Positions 42,513-51,442 are shown, numbered from the stretch's first letter. The stretch is 64,000 nt of DNA from WVYX01 sp039592335 (GCA_039592335.1 JBDHBX010000008.1:45376-109375), one strand, 5' to 3'. Notes: generated by a model not told the origin, from the letters alone. A program made the numbers and translations.

Positions 42513-42805
42513 TTCTGCTCCTCGGGTTTACGCTTGAACATCCGCAGCATCCGGTCGGTCACCATGAAGCCCCCGACCACGTTGATCATCGCAAACGCCA
42601 CCGCGACCATGCCCAGGTACCTCGCCAGCTGCGTCTCGCCCTGCCCGGCGACGATCAGCGCGCCGATGATCGTGATGCCCGAAATCGCGTTCGAGCCGGA
42701 CATCAGCGGCGTGTGCAGGGTCGGTGGCACCTTCGTGATGACCTCGAAGCCGACGAAGATCGCCAGCACGAAGATCACAAAAAGGACAACCAGTTCCTCT
42801 ATCAT
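42509..42805 (-). CDS. pntAB: NAD(P) transhydrogenase subunit alpha, membrane part
   Basis: A 98-residue membrane protein with three TM helices, matching the membrane portion that in E. coli is the C-terminal part of PntA. Conserved-looking features are FVGFEVITKVPPTLHTPLMSGSNAISGI in two pieces around the first loop and a closing positively charged tail. The split of alpha into two genes is the rule in alphaproteobacteria and many other phyla. It overlaps both neighbours by 4 nt. Confidence 0.95.
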   Translation of the reverse strand: MIEELVVLFVIFVLAIFVGFEVITKVPPTLHTPLMSGSNAISGITIIGALIVAGQGETQLARYLGMVAVAFAMINVVGGFMVTDRMLRMFKRKPEEQK

Positions 42806-43941
42806 GACGCCTTCACTCCCTCCATGGCTTGCTGCGTCGCCTCGTGCACGACGCGGCCCTCATGCGTGACACACGTCCCCTTCACGACTTCGTCCTCGAA
42901 GTCGAGGTTGAGCTGCCCCTCCTTGTCGAAGAGGGGACTCAGGAAGGCGAACATGTTCTTGGCATACATCTGGCTGGCATGGACCGGCGTGCCCGCGGCC
43001 AGGTTGAGCGGCCCCATGATGGTCACGCCGTGGCGCACCACCGTCTCGCCCTTCTCGGTGAGCGCGCAATTGCCGCCGGTCTCCGCTGCGAGGTCCACGA
43101 TCACCGAGCCGGGACGCATGTCCTTGACCATCCGCTCCGTGATCAGCTCGGGCGCCGGCTTGCCGGGGATGAGCGCCGTGGTGATTACGACGTCCATGCC
43201 CTTGCAGTGGTTGTGGAGCAGCTCCTGCTCCCGTTTGTGCTGCTCGTCGGACAGCTCCTTGGCGTAGCCGCCCTCCCCTTCGCTCGCCAGTGCCTCCGCC
43301 TCGACAAACTTGGCGCCGAGGCTCTCTACCTGCTCCTTCACGGCCGGCCGCACATCGAACGCCGACACCACGGCCCCGAGCCGGCGCGCCGTGGCGATGG
43401 CCTGCAGCCCGGCCACACCGGCGCCGAGCACGAACAGCTTGGCCGGAGCCACCGTCCCGGCTGCCGTGACGAGCATCGGCATGAACTTCCCGTGGTGCGC
43501 GGCGGCCATCAGGACCGCCTTGTACCCGGCGATGGTGCTCATGGACGAGAGCACATCCATCACCTGTGCGCGGGAGATCCGGGGAAGTTGATCGAGGCTG
43601 AAGCTCGTCACCTTGGCCTGCGCGAGCTTCTCGACCAGATCGGGGTTGGTGAGGGGGAACAACATCCCGACGAGGATGGCGCCATCCTTCATCGGCGGAA
43701 TCTCACCCTCGGGACGCCCCACCATCAGCACGAAGTCGGCCTCGCGCCACAACGCGTTGGCGTCGGACACGATCGTCGCCCCGGCCTCGGTGAAGGCCTC
43801 ATTGGTGTACGAGGCCGCGACACCAGCATCCTGCTGGATGCGTACGTCGTGTCCCTGTTTGACAAGGCGCTTCACGACATCGGGGGTCAACGCCACCCGA
43901 CGTTCGATCGCGCCGCTCTCTGTTGGTACGGAGATGATCAC
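42802..43941 (-). CDS. pntAA: NAD(P) transhydrogenase subunit alpha, NAD-binding part
   Basis: The soluble NAD(H)-binding domain I (379 residues), related to alanine dehydrogenase. N-terminal half shows VPTESGAIERRVALTPDVVKRL and the second Rossmann half LFVLGAGVAGLQAIATARRLGAVVSAFDVR. The start codon is GTG at 43941. First gene of pntAA-pntAB-pntB. The 213-bp upstream gap has an inverted repeat CTTCA-N6-TGAAG (43970-43985) and an AT-rich patch (about 44095-44140) that could hold promoter elements. Confidence 0.96.
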   Translation of the reverse strand: MIISVPTESGAIERRVALTPDVVKRLVKQGHDVRIQQDAGVAASYTNEAFTEAGATIVSDANALWREADFVLMVGRPEGEIPPMKDGAILVGMLFPLTNPDLVEKLAQAKVTSFSLDQLPRISRAQVMDVLSSMSTIAGYKAVLMAAAHHGKFMPMLVTAAGTVAPAKLFVLGAGVAGLQAIATARRLGAVVSAFDVRPAVKEQVESLGAKFVEAEALASEGEGGYAKELSDEQHKREQELLHNHCKGMDVVITTALIPGKPAPELITERMVKDMRPGSVIVDLAAETGGNCALTEKGETVVRHGVTIMGPLNLAAGTPVHASQMYAKNMFAFLSPLFDKEGQLNLDFEDEVVKGTCVTHEGRVVHEATQQAMEGVKAS

Positions 43942-44154
43942 GAGCTTGGCTCCTGAATACCGATTTGACCTTCACCTAAATGAAGTGCGGGTTGTCGGCA
44001 GCGGCAGCCCCCCCGACGGCTCGCGGCCCGGTAGGCCACGTGTCGTTGCCACAAGGGGTTACCCCCACCTCACGCCCGCACAATCCTAACAGCGAATTTC
44101 CAATTTTCGTGATAGGCTCTATGAACGACCTATTAGAAACCGACTGCGCCGGGC

Positions 44155-45252
44155 TCAGCGGCGCGCGTAATCTAAGAGCTCCTGCAACCGGGGCGGAACC
44201 GGTCGAGGAAACAGATCCTGGGCGGCCACAGTGATCACCCGCGCCCGCGATCCAGGGGCTCCCTCCGCCCCGTCGGGCCCCGGGTTGCCGTCGGGCCCTT
44301 TGGCACCGTCGTTCCCCGCCTCGCACCGCCGTCCCGTAGCCGCGCCGCCCTCGCCCCCCGACCCACCGGGGCCGGGCTTGCCACCCCGGCCGCCCGGTCC
44401 GCCAGTGGCGTAGGCATCCACCAGGCCGGCCAAGTAGGGCAGCTCGTTGGGAGCCATCACCGTCACGTGCCCTCCGGAGCCGCCCGGGGCGCCGGGTCCA
44501 CCGTTGCTCCCCGCGCCACCCGCACCGCCATTGCCACCGGGGCATCCCTCCTCGCCGTCAGCCCCGGTCGCACCGGCCTGCCCATCCAGGCCACGGCCAC
44601 CGCGACCACCGCGGGACTCGACCACCAGCCAATCCGAGGGAGGCGCCAGGTCCGCGTCCTGGAAGAGGTAGAAGGGCGGCGCCGACCCCACCTCGACGCT
44701 CACCACCAGCAGGCGCTCGAAGAACGGGGAGCTGAGAATGTCCAGCCGCACAAGCACGTCGGGACCGGGGTAGCCCGGCTCGCCCCGGCGACCGCCCCGG
44801 CCATCGAACCGGAACGTGTGCGGCAAGCAGGAGTAGTCGGGGGTCACCACCCGGGTCACCGAGATCGAGCGGTCGGCCTTCAGCTCCGCCGTGAGCCGGA
44901 AGCCCTCCATGACGGTCTGCAGTGGGTCCCCCTCCAGATTCCAGTCGCCGTCCTCCTGGGACACGGCTTCCGGGCTCCACCGCCGCAGGAAGATCACGTG
45001 CAGCGGCGGCGGGTTGTCGTCGTCGTACTTGCGGGAAAACGGGATCGCTCGCCCGTCGACCAGCACCGCCTCGTAGTCGGCCCGGATGGTCCGGCCGGGA
45101 CATGCCCGGTCGGGCATGCGCACGTTGATCGAGGTGATCTGGGCAACGAGAGCCGGATCGGGAGCGTAATCAGGGGGCGGCTTGGAGCCGCACGCAGTCA
45201 AACAACCTGCCAGAGCCAGGGCGGCCAGCGCCGCCGAACGGTTCTTCAGCAT
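44155..45252 (-). CDS. Lipoprotein with collagen-like Gly-rich tracts
   Basis: A 365-residue protein with lipoprotein signal (ALAGCLTACGSK; lipid Cys 21 or 17). The first half has no recognised domain. Then come Gly-rich segments: a short one around residues 150-165 (GRRGEPGYPGPD), a long one about 212-262 (GATGADGEEGCPGGNGGAGG) and a second about 283-338 (KGPDGNPGPDGAEGAPGS). Much of this follows Gly-X-Y or Gly-Gly-X spacing with Pro, as in collagen-like bacterial proteins. The tracts are split by a hydrophobic stretch (VTVMAPNELPYLAGLVDAY). It starts 1 nt after the moaA stop, so it may be cotranscribed. Function unknown. Confidence 0.8.
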   Translation of the reverse strand: MLKNRSAALAALALAGCLTACGSKPPPDYAPDPALVAQITSINVRMPDRACPGRTIRADYEAVLVDGRAIPFSRKYDDDNPPPLHVIFLRRWSPEAVSQEDGDWNLEGDPLQTVMEGFRLTAELKADRSISVTRVVTPDYSCLPHTFRFDGRGGRRGEPGYPGPDVLVRLDILSSPFFERLLVVSVEVGSAPPFYLFQDADLAPPSDWLVVESRGGRGGRGLDGQAGATGADGEEGCPGGNGGAGGAGSNGGPGAPGGSGGHVTVMAPNELPYLAGLVDAYATGGPGGRGGKPGPGGSGGEGGAATGRRCEAGNDGAKGPDGNPGPDGAEGAPGSRARVITVAAQDLFPRPVPPRLQELLDYARR

Positions 45253-45253
45253 C

Positions 45254-46318
45254 TCAACCTCCCCTGGTGTGCATCTCCCGATGGGGGTCCTGGCGCAGCC
45301 GCTCCAGCAGGTACAGAGGTCCTCGCTCGGGAGCGGACAGCCGCTCCTCGGCGCCCCGGTCGCGGCGGCCCTGCCAAGCCTCGGTGATCACGGCCGCGAC
45401 CTCGGCATCCGAGGCCCCCTGCCGCAGGTACGTCTTGAGATCCGTGCCCCCGTCCGCGTAGAGACAGAGCAGCCACATCCCGTCGGCCGTCAGCCTGCTC
45501 CGCCCGCAGCTACCGCAGAACGGCGCGGTGGTCGAGGCGATGATCCCGAACGTCGTGCCGTCCGGCAGCGCGAACCGCTCGGCCGGGGCGCGATGCTCGC
45601 CCGGCTCGGCCAGCGGCTCCACATTCCCAAAGCGGGCGTTCAGCGTGGCCAGTATCTCGGCGCGCGAGACCACGTCGTCGGGCGACCAGCGGGTGGCCCC
45701 TCCCACGTCCATGTATTCGATGAACCGCACCTCGAGGTCGCGCGCACGCGCGAACTCGAGGAGCCTCACGATCTCGTCTTCATTGAACCCGCGGACGACC
45801 ACGCTGTTGAGTTTGGCGCCGCGGAACCCCGCCTCGCGGAGGGCGTCGAGTCCGGCAATCACGTCGTCCAGCCGGCCGCGGCGGGCAAACTCCTGGAACC
45901 GCTCCGGTCGCAGCGTATCGAGGCTTACGGTAACCCGCCCGAGTCCGGCATCTCTCAGCGGACCGGCGTAGCGGGGAAGCAGCAGCCCGTTGGTCGTGAG
46001 GGCGAGGTCGGCGATGCCGGGAATGGCGGCGAGCTCGGCGACCAGCTCGACCAGGTCTCGCCGCAGCAGCGGCTCCCCACCCGTAATGCGGACCTTCGTG
46101 ACCCCCAGGCCACTGAAGATGCGCACCAGCCGCTCCATCTCCTCGTACGTGAGGATGGACTGCCGAGGGAGCCATGCATACTCTTCCTCCGGCATGCAGT
46201 AGCGGCACCGCAGGTTGCACCGGTCCGTGACCGACACGCGCAGACTCTCGAGGGAGCGCCCGAGTGCGTCCGGGAGGGGCGGCGAAATGCTCATCGCCTG
46301 TGATTGTAAGGGAGCCAT
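45254..46318 (-). CDS. moaA: GTP 3',8-cyclase MoaA (molybdenum cofactor synthesis)
   Basis: Radical-SAM enzyme for the first step of molybdopterin synthesis. The 354 residues show the N-terminal cluster motif CNLRCRYCMPEE, the SAM-binding TGGEPLLRRDL, the C-terminal second cluster motif (FCGSCGRSRLTADGMWLLCLY) and the essential terminal Gly-Gly. ATG 46318 adds 8 residues before a second ATG (46294), which is also plausible. If 46318 is used, the start codon overlaps that of the divergent aminopeptidase. No moaC/moaE/moeA lies in the window. Confidence 0.95.
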   Translation of the reverse strand: MAPLQSQAMSISPPLPDALGRSLESLRVSVTDRCNLRCRYCMPEEEYAWLPRQSILTYEEMERLVRIFSGLGVTKVRITGGEPLLRRDLVELVAELAAIPGIADLALTTNGLLLPRYAGPLRDAGLGRVTVSLDTLRPERFQEFARRGRLDDVIAGLDALREAGFRGAKLNSVVVRGFNEDEIVRLLEFARARDLEVRFIEYMDVGGATRWSPDDVVSRAEILATLNARFGNVEPLAEPGEHRAPAERFALPDGTTFGIIASTTAPFCGSCGRSRLTADGMWLLCLYADGGTDLKTYLRQGASDAEVAAVITEAWQGRRDRGAEERLSAPERGPLYLLERLRQDPHREMHTRGG

Positions 46319-48890
46319 GGGTCTAAGGCCAGGGTGGCGGCAACTCGGTGTTCTGGTGGTGGGCTGCCTCGCAGCAGCGTGCCAGGCTGGACCCGATACC
46401 TCCCCCGGGGTGTCCTGGGAGCTCGCGGAGCACCGGGACGCAACCGTCGCGGCGGTACGCTACGACCTCATGCTGGCCGTGCCGTCGGCCTTGGATGAGG
46501 CCATCGAGGGGATACTCACCCTGACGGTCGACCTGCGGGATGCATCGGACCCGCTGGTGCTCGACTTCACCGCGCCGGAGGGCAGCGTGCTGGGCGTGTC
46601 GGCGCCCGCCGGCATGGTGCCCTACGAGCACACAAACGGTCACCTGGTCCTCGCAGCCTCGGCGCTCCAACCGGGCGAGAACACGATCACGATCGATTTC
46701 GTGGCTGGAGAGAGCTCCCTCAATCGCAACGAGGAGTTCCTCTACACGCTGTTTGTGCCCGACCGCGCCTCCTCCGCCTTTCCCTGCTTCGATCAGCCGA
46801 GCCTCAAGGCGACCTACGGCCTCACCCTCAGCGTCCCGCAGGAGTGGTCGGCGGTGGCCAATACGCCCGCGATCCGGAGCGACACGGCCGACGGCGCCCG
46901 CAGGATCGCGTTCGCCGAGACCAAACCTCTGCCCACCTACCTGTTCGCGTTCGCCGCCGGGGTGTTCCAGGTGGAGACCGCCACACGGGCGGGGCGCACG
47001 CTGCGTCTCTACCACCGCGAGACCGATCGCGATCGGGTGGCGCGCAACCTGGAGGCGATCTTCGACCTGCACGCCACGGCGCTCGAGTGGCTCGAGAACT
47101 ACACCGACATCCCCTACCCGTTCGGGAAGTTCGACTTCGTCGCCGTGCCCGCATTCCAGTACGGTGGCATGGAGCACCCCGGTGCCATTCTCTACCGCGC
47201 CTCCCGCCTCTTTCTCGATGAAGCGGCCACGCAGAACGAACACCTGAGGCGCGCCTCGCTCATTGCACACGAGACCGCCCACATGTGGTTCGGAGATCTC
47301 GTGACCATGGCGTGGTTCGACGATGTGTGGATGAAGGAGGTCTTCGCCAACTTCATGGCGGCCAAGATCGTGCACCCGTCCTTCCCAGAAATCCGCCATG
47401 ACCTGCGGTTCTTCCTCGCACACCACCCGTCGGCGTACACCATCGACCGCACCGAGGGAGCGAACCCGATACGCCAGGAACTGGAGAACCTCAACGAGGC
47501 GGGCACGCTGTACGGTGCGATCATCTACCAAAAGGCACCGATCGTGATGCAGCATCTGGAGCGGCTGATCGGTGCGGAGGCGATGCGCGACGGGCTACGG
47601 GAGTATCTGCAAACCCATGCGTACGCCAACGCGACCTGGACTGATCTCGTCGCCACTCTCGATCGACGTGCCGACAACGACGTCGCTGCCTGGAGCCGCA
47701 CGTGGGTCGAGGAGGCGGGGCGTCCAACGGTATCCGCGACGCTCGTGCGGGATGGGGCCGGTCCCACTGCCTCTCTCGCGGTGCGCCAGACGGATCCGCG
47801 CGGACGGGATCTGCAGTGGACCCAATCGCTCTCGGTGCTGCTCGGCTACGGCGACACGGCGCGCATCGTGCCTGTGACGCTGGCGGGCCGGGAGGTCCGC
47901 CTCGACCTCGCGAACGTGGTTGCACCGGACTACGTGCTGCCCGGCGGTGACGGCGTGAGCTATGGGTTGTTCCAACTCGATCCGCAGAGTCTGGACTACC
48001 TGCTGCAGCACCTCCCCGCAATCCGGGATCCTCTGGTGCGCGCCGTGGCATGGGCAGCGCTGTGGGAGGCGCTGTTGTATGACGAGCTCTCGGCCGACGC
48101 GTTCCTCGATCTGGCCCTGCGGGCCCTGCCGCACGAGACCGACGAGCAGAACGTGCAGCGCATCCTGAGCTACGTGCGTCCAGCATTCTGGCGCTACCTG
48201 CCCAGTGAGGCACGCTTGCCCCTGGCCCCGCAACTCGAAGCGTTACTCTGGGGTGAACTGCGGCGGGCTCGCAACACCAGTCTCAAGGCGACGTACTTCG
48301 ACGGCTTCGTTGCGACGGCGCTTTCATCCGACGCGACGGCACGGCTCGAAGCGATCTGGCGTGAGGACCTCGAGATCCCAGACCTTCCGATGTCCGAACG
48401 CCGCTTCACCGTACTGGCCGAGGCCCTCGCGGTGCGCGGGGCGGCCAACACCGAAGAGATTCTGGTGGAGCAACTCGCGCGCATCGAGAACCCCGACCGT
48501 CGCGCGCGGTTTGCGTTCATCACTCCGGCCTTGCTGAACGACCCCGCAGTGCACGATTCCCTGTTCGAACAGCTCGAAACGGCGGAGCATCGGGAACACG
48601 AGCCCTGGGTCCTCAGTGCCGTGTCGGCAATGCACCACCCGCTGCGGGCGGCATCAGCCGAGCGCTTCATCCGGCCCAGCCTCGACCTGCTGGAGGAGAT
48701 CCAACGGACGGGAGACATCTTCTTCCCGTTGCGATGGCTCAACGCTACGCTCGACGGGCACAGCTCGCCCAGCGCCGCCGCAACGGTCAGGGAATTCCTG
48801 AGGGAACATCCGGACTATCCCCCACAGCTCAGGCGAAAGCTGCTCCAGGCTGCCGATGGATTGTTCCGCGCCGTCGCCTTGCCTCGGTAA
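46317..48890 (+). CDS. M1-family zinc aminopeptidase lipoprotein
   Basis: An 857-residue exported metallopeptidase that removes N-terminal residues from peptides. The start is fixed by a lipoprotein signal with lipobox AAAC at its end. The zinc site is HETAH (His318, Glu319, His322) with Glu341 in MKEVFANF. The exopeptidase loop is GGMEHPGAI rather than canonical GAMEN. N-terminal beta-saddle, catalytic domain and a C-terminal helical domain (about 500-857) are all present. ATG 46317 lies within CCATGG and overlaps the moaA start. An SD-like AGGGAG precedes it closely. Confidence 0.93.
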   Translation: MGLRPGWRQLGVLVVGCLAAACQAGPDTSPGVSWELAEHRDATVAAVRYDLMLAVPSALDEAIEGILTLTVDLRDASDPLVLDFTAPEGSVLGVSAPAGMVPYEHTNGHLVLAASALQPGENTITIDFVAGESSLNRNEEFLYTLFVPDRASSAFPCFDQPSLKATYGLTLSVPQEWSAVANTPAIRSDTADGARRIAFAETKPLPTYLFAFAAGVFQVETATRAGRTLRLYHRETDRDRVARNLEAIFDLHATALEWLENYTDIPYPFGKFDFVAVPAFQYGGMEHPGAILYRASRLFLDEAATQNEHLRRASLIAHETAHMWFGDLVTMAWFDDVWMKEVFANFMAAKIVHPSFPEIRHDLRFFLAHHPSAYTIDRTEGANPIRQELENLNEAGTLYGAIIYQKAPIVMQHLERLIGAEAMRDGLREYLQTHAYANATWTDLVATLDRRADNDVAAWSRTWVEEAGRPTVSATLVRDGAGPTASLAVRQTDPRGRDLQWTQSLSVLLGYGDTARIVPVTLAGREVRLDLANVVAPDYVLPGGDGVSYGLFQLDPQSLDYLLQHLPAIRDPLVRAVAWAALWEALLYDELSADAFLDLALRALPHETDEQNVQRILSYVRPAFWRYLPSEARLPLAPQLEALLWGELRRARNTSLKATYFDGFVATALSSDATARLEAIWREDLEIPDLPMSERRFTVLAEALAVRGAANTEEILVEQLARIENPDRRARFAFITPALLNDPAVHDSLFEQLETAEHREHEPWVLSAVSAMHHPLRAASAERFIRPSLDLLEEIQRTGDIFFPLRWLNATLDGHSSPSAAATVREFLREHPDYPPQLRRKLLQAADGLFRAVALPR

Positions 48891-48918
48891 ACTATTGACA
48901 GCGTTGCGGTATCCCATC

Positions 48919-48936
48919 GTGTGAGCCACATCACAC
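48919..48936. promoter_or_regulatory. CRP/FNR-like binding site
   Basis: GTGTGAGCCACATCACAC is a perfect 6-bp inverted repeat with a 6-nt spacer and matches the CRP consensus TGTGA-N6-TCACA at every conserved base. It lies 28 bp after the aminopeptidase stop and about 227 bp before the next start, with TATATT (49035-49040) between. No CRP-family gene is in the window, so the binding protein is inferred. Confidence 0.6.
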
Positions 48937-49162
48937 CGTGGTTATGTTCCATCGTGTACCCAAAGGGAGACATACTGCGAGACAGGTGATGCACTGTGTG
49001 CGGTCGCTTACAACCAGGGGATTCCCCAATCGCTTATATTGAAACGGGTTCCCCGGGCGCCACGCCTGGCAGGAACTCTGGCACGGTTCTCGCAATTCCT
49101 GTACGTGGGAGTAACAGCACCCAAGGGGTGACCGAGCACAACGCTCGTAACCTGGAGACCGC

Positions 49163-49636
49163 ATGACTGGATGCACTGAGAGCAGTCTTGGCCTGATCTA
49201 TCGGGAGCTCGAGGAAACGATCGAGTTGCTTCTCCCGGGGGTGGACGCCATGCTGCAGCCCATCTCCGCGGACGCCGTGGTGATTCGCGAGTCCGATGAG
49301 GCAGGCTACCGGTTCGCGGTTCCGATCACGTTCCCCGACGGCATCGGGCGCGGCCACGTAGTGGCGCGACTGTTTCGCTACCGCGACACGGTGCGGTTGG
49401 ACGTAGAGATCGTGCACAACCGGATGTTGGCGCGTCCCGGCGGTGGCCCCTCCGACCGGAGCTGCTACCTGAACGACTTTGTGGCGTCGATCTCGCTGCC
49501 GGGCGGCAGCGAGGAGGTGCCGCCAGACTTCGTGCGGAGCGTCCTGCGCGGCGTGCGCAGCGCACGCGACGCGGTGCAGCGGCACAACCGCGATCAGACG
49601 GCGCCGTGGAACCAGGTGAGGGTCGTCGCGCGCTAG
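49163..49636 (+). CDS. Hypothetical 157-residue protein
   Basis: No family recognised. The protein is soluble, with no signal peptide. N-terminal helix-like segment (ESSLGLIYRELEETIELLL), then beta-rich stretches (FAVPITFPDGIGRGHVVARLFRYRDTVRLDVEIV) and a C-terminal helix (FVRSVLRGVRSARDAVQRH). It looks like a small alpha/beta domain that might bind a ligand or partner. It is isolated, with its own 272-bp upstream region holding a CRP-like site and TATATT (49035-49040), and a strong terminator after it. TAACCT ends 9 nt before the ATG and GGAG lies between. Confidence 0.75.
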   Translation: MTGCTESSLGLIYRELEETIELLLPGVDAMLQPISADAVVIRESDEAGYRFAVPITFPDGIGRGHVVARLFRYRDTVRLDVEIVHNRMLARPGGGPSDRSCYLNDFVASISLPGGSEEVPPDFVRSVLRGVRSARDAVQRHNRDQTAPWNQVRVVAR

Positions 49637-49657
49637 CCGGTATCGGAGCGACAACAC

Positions 49658-49696
49658 GAGGGTCGGCGGTGCATCATCCGCCGACCCTCTTTTCTT
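49658..49696 (+). terminator. Intrinsic terminator of the hypothetical gene
   Basis: A perfect 12-bp stem (GAGGGTCGGCGG with its complement), an 8-nt loop and a TTTTCTT tract lie 21 bp after the stop at 49636. This is a textbook Rho-independent terminator. Confidence 0.92.
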
Positions 49697-49729
49697 ACGG
49701 CGCGGCCGGGCTCGAGTCGCACCCGCGTC

Positions 49730-50683
49730 TCACTGCATGGGCACCGTAATGGCCGCCCATGAGTTGGTCGGGTCAATGGTGTAGCGCGCGTCGCCGATGT
49801 GTACCACGTGCCCGATGCGACGCCGCTCCGCCACGAAGTACGGGAACCGCGCCCAACTCAGGAACTTGCGCGCGTTCGGACCCCGCGTGGCGGCCACCGC
49901 GATCCCCGACGGGTGGCGCTGGATCACGAAGTCGTCCAACACGAACCGCGGTCGACGCAGCCAGTGGAACGAACCGAAGCGATAGACCTCCTCGTCCTCG
50001 ATCACCACCCATCGACGCAGCGGATTCGCCGGCACGGGCGCCGCCATCAGTCGCGCCGGCTCGGCGTGCCCCAGGGCCGCGAGGGAGCCGCGTATGGCTC
50101 CGCGGGCCGCGAGGTTGGAGAGGCCCATCGCACCGATGTACAGGACCAGCACGAGCAACGCCCATCGTGCGGGGGCACCGTGCGCGCGCGTCCCGGGTGC
50201 GCTCTTTCGCCGTCGTCGCGCGATGAAGATCCCCGCCGCGAGCAGCGCCCAGATCCACGGGTCCACGATGAACAGCGTGTCGGCGTAGAGCCAACGCCCC
50301 GAAAACGGCATCAGCCACCGCATGCCGTAGGTGTTCATGAAATCGAGGAGGGGGTGGGTTGCCACGGCGAAGAGCGAGAGCAGCACCACCTGAACCGGCA
50401 CGACGGGGTCGGGTGGCACGCGTCCGCCGCGTCGTCGCACGAGTCGGTCCCACAGGATCATCACACCTGCGAGCAGGAAGGGAAGCACCGCCACCGCCAA
50501 CAGGCCGTGGGTTACCCCGCGCCGTAGCCAGAGGGCGTGCACCGGGCTCGCGAAGTAGGCGAGCACATCGACATCGGGCAGGTTGGCGCCGATGAGCACC
50601 GTAGCCGTTCCCAGCGCCGTGCGCTGCTTGAGACCGGTCTCCGCCAGGGCGGCGCCCACCAGCGTGTGACAAACTGGATCCAC
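49730..50683 (-). CDS. YdjM/DUF457-type membrane metal-dependent hydrolase
   Basis: A 317-residue inner-membrane protein. The N-terminus DPVCHTLVGAALAETG, the motif NLPDVDVLAYF and RRGVTHGLLAV match the YdjM-like family, where His and Asp are thought to bind metal. Four or five TM helices follow in the first 210 residues and the last 100 are soluble. Start GTG 50683, 4 bp after the DUF971 stop, is chosen because the family motif begins at once. E. coli YdjM is SOS-induced, but no LexA-like box is seen here. Confidence 0.85.
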   Translation of the reverse strand: MDPVCHTLVGAALAETGLKQRTALGTATVLIGANLPDVDVLAYFASPVHALWLRRGVTHGLLAVAVLPFLLAGVMILWDRLVRRRGGRVPPDPVVPVQVVLLSLFAVATHPLLDFMNTYGMRWLMPFSGRWLYADTLFIVDPWIWALLAAGIFIARRRRKSAPGTRAHGAPARWALLVLVLYIGAMGLSNLAARGAIRGSLAALGHAEPARLMAAPVPANPLRRWVVIEDEEVYRFGSFHWLRRPRFVLDDFVIQRHPSGIAVAATRGPNARKFLSWARFPYFVAERRRIGHVVHIGDARYTIDPTNSWAAITVPMQ

Positions 50684-50687
50684 GGCG

Positions 50688-51011
50688 CTAGGGCCCGCCT
50701 CCGCGGCACGCTTCACAGGGACAGAGCGCCGCCAACTGCTCGTAGGTGTAGATCCCGGTCCCGTGCCCGTCGCTCCAGTCGATGCGGATGGCGTAACTCC
50801 CCACCAGTTGGATGGACGCGGCCTCGACATCCTGCGGTACGGTCGCGGGGTCGAGGAGGGGGCGACCGGTCATCTCCTCGCGGCAGCCGGCACACTGGCA
50901 CGCCAGGCGGAGATCGCGGGCCGCGTACGTGCCCACGTGATCGTCACCCCACGTGATGACGACCTCGTGCCCTCCCCGGTGGATGCGCTGTGGGATTCCG
51001 GTCGCGCTCAC
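50688..51011 (-). CDS. DUF971 (GBBH-like N-terminal domain) protein
   Basis: A 107-residue protein. It shows the DUF971 pattern: VVITWGDDHVGTYAARDLRLACQCAGCREE, then VGSYAIRIDWSDGHGTGIY and the closing LCPCEACRG. Cys clusters (CQCAGC and CPCEAC) suggest metal binding. The domain occurs at the N-terminus of gamma-butyrobetaine hydroxylases and alone next to Fe-S or ApbC-type genes. The start is GTG 51011, overlapping the OsmC stop by 4 nt (GTGA). Confidence 0.85.
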   Translation of the reverse strand: MSATGIPQRIHRGGHEVVITWGDDHVGTYAARDLRLACQCAGCREEMTGRPLLDPATVPQDVEAASIQLVGSYAIRIDWSDGHGTGIYTYEQLAALCPCEACRGGGP

Positions 51012-51442
51012 GTCTCCAGAGCGGCGTCCAGCTCGAACGCCACGTTCCCCTGGAGCGCCTGGGATACCGGACAGTTGTCCTTCGCACTCTGCGCAGCCAC
51101 CACGAAGGCGGCGTTGTCGAGCCCGCTCACGGAGCCGCGTACCTCGAGCTGCATCTTCGAGATCTTCGGGGCGCCGTCCACCATGTCCATCGTGCACGAC
51201 GCTTTCGTCGTGATGCGCGTCGGCGGCTTCCCGGCCTTCTCCAGCCCGGCCGAGAGCGCCATGCTGAGGCAGGCCGCGTGGGCCGCCGCGATGAGCTCCT
51301 CAGGATTGGTTCCCTGCGCTCCCTCGAACCGAGTGGCGAAGGAGTAGTCGCCCTGGAACGCGCCAGACGCGGCCTCGTAGATGCCGTTGCCGGATTTCAA
51401 CACACCGTTCCACGTGGCGGTGGCAGTGCTGGTGACGGCCAT
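51008..51442 (-). CDS. OsmC-family thiol peroxidase
   Basis: A 144-residue OsmC/Ohr family protein that reduces organic peroxides. The two redox cysteines are in AAHAACLSMALS and AKDNCPVSQAL. The N-terminal sequence TATATWNGVLKSGNG and substrate-side GTNPEELIAAAHAACL are typical of the OsmC branch. Length equals that of E. coli OsmC. An SD AGGAGA precedes the ATG. It overlaps DUF971 by 4 nt, and the group may respond to oxidative stress. Confidence 0.93.
   Translation of the reverse strand: MAVTSTATATWNGVLKSGNGIYEAASGAFQGDYSFATRFEGAQGTNPEELIAAAHAACLSMALSAGLEKAGKPPTRITTKASCTMDMVDGAPKISKMQLEVRGSVSGLDNAAFVVAAQSAKDNCPVSQALQGNVAFELDAALET

Noticed and set aside
43942..44154. Search for tRNA or other RNA genes in the longer gaps (43942-44154, 48891-49162, 35670-36544)
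   Set aside because: No cloverleaf, TTCGAATCC-like T-arm, or conserved RNase P, tmRNA or SRP element was found by eye.
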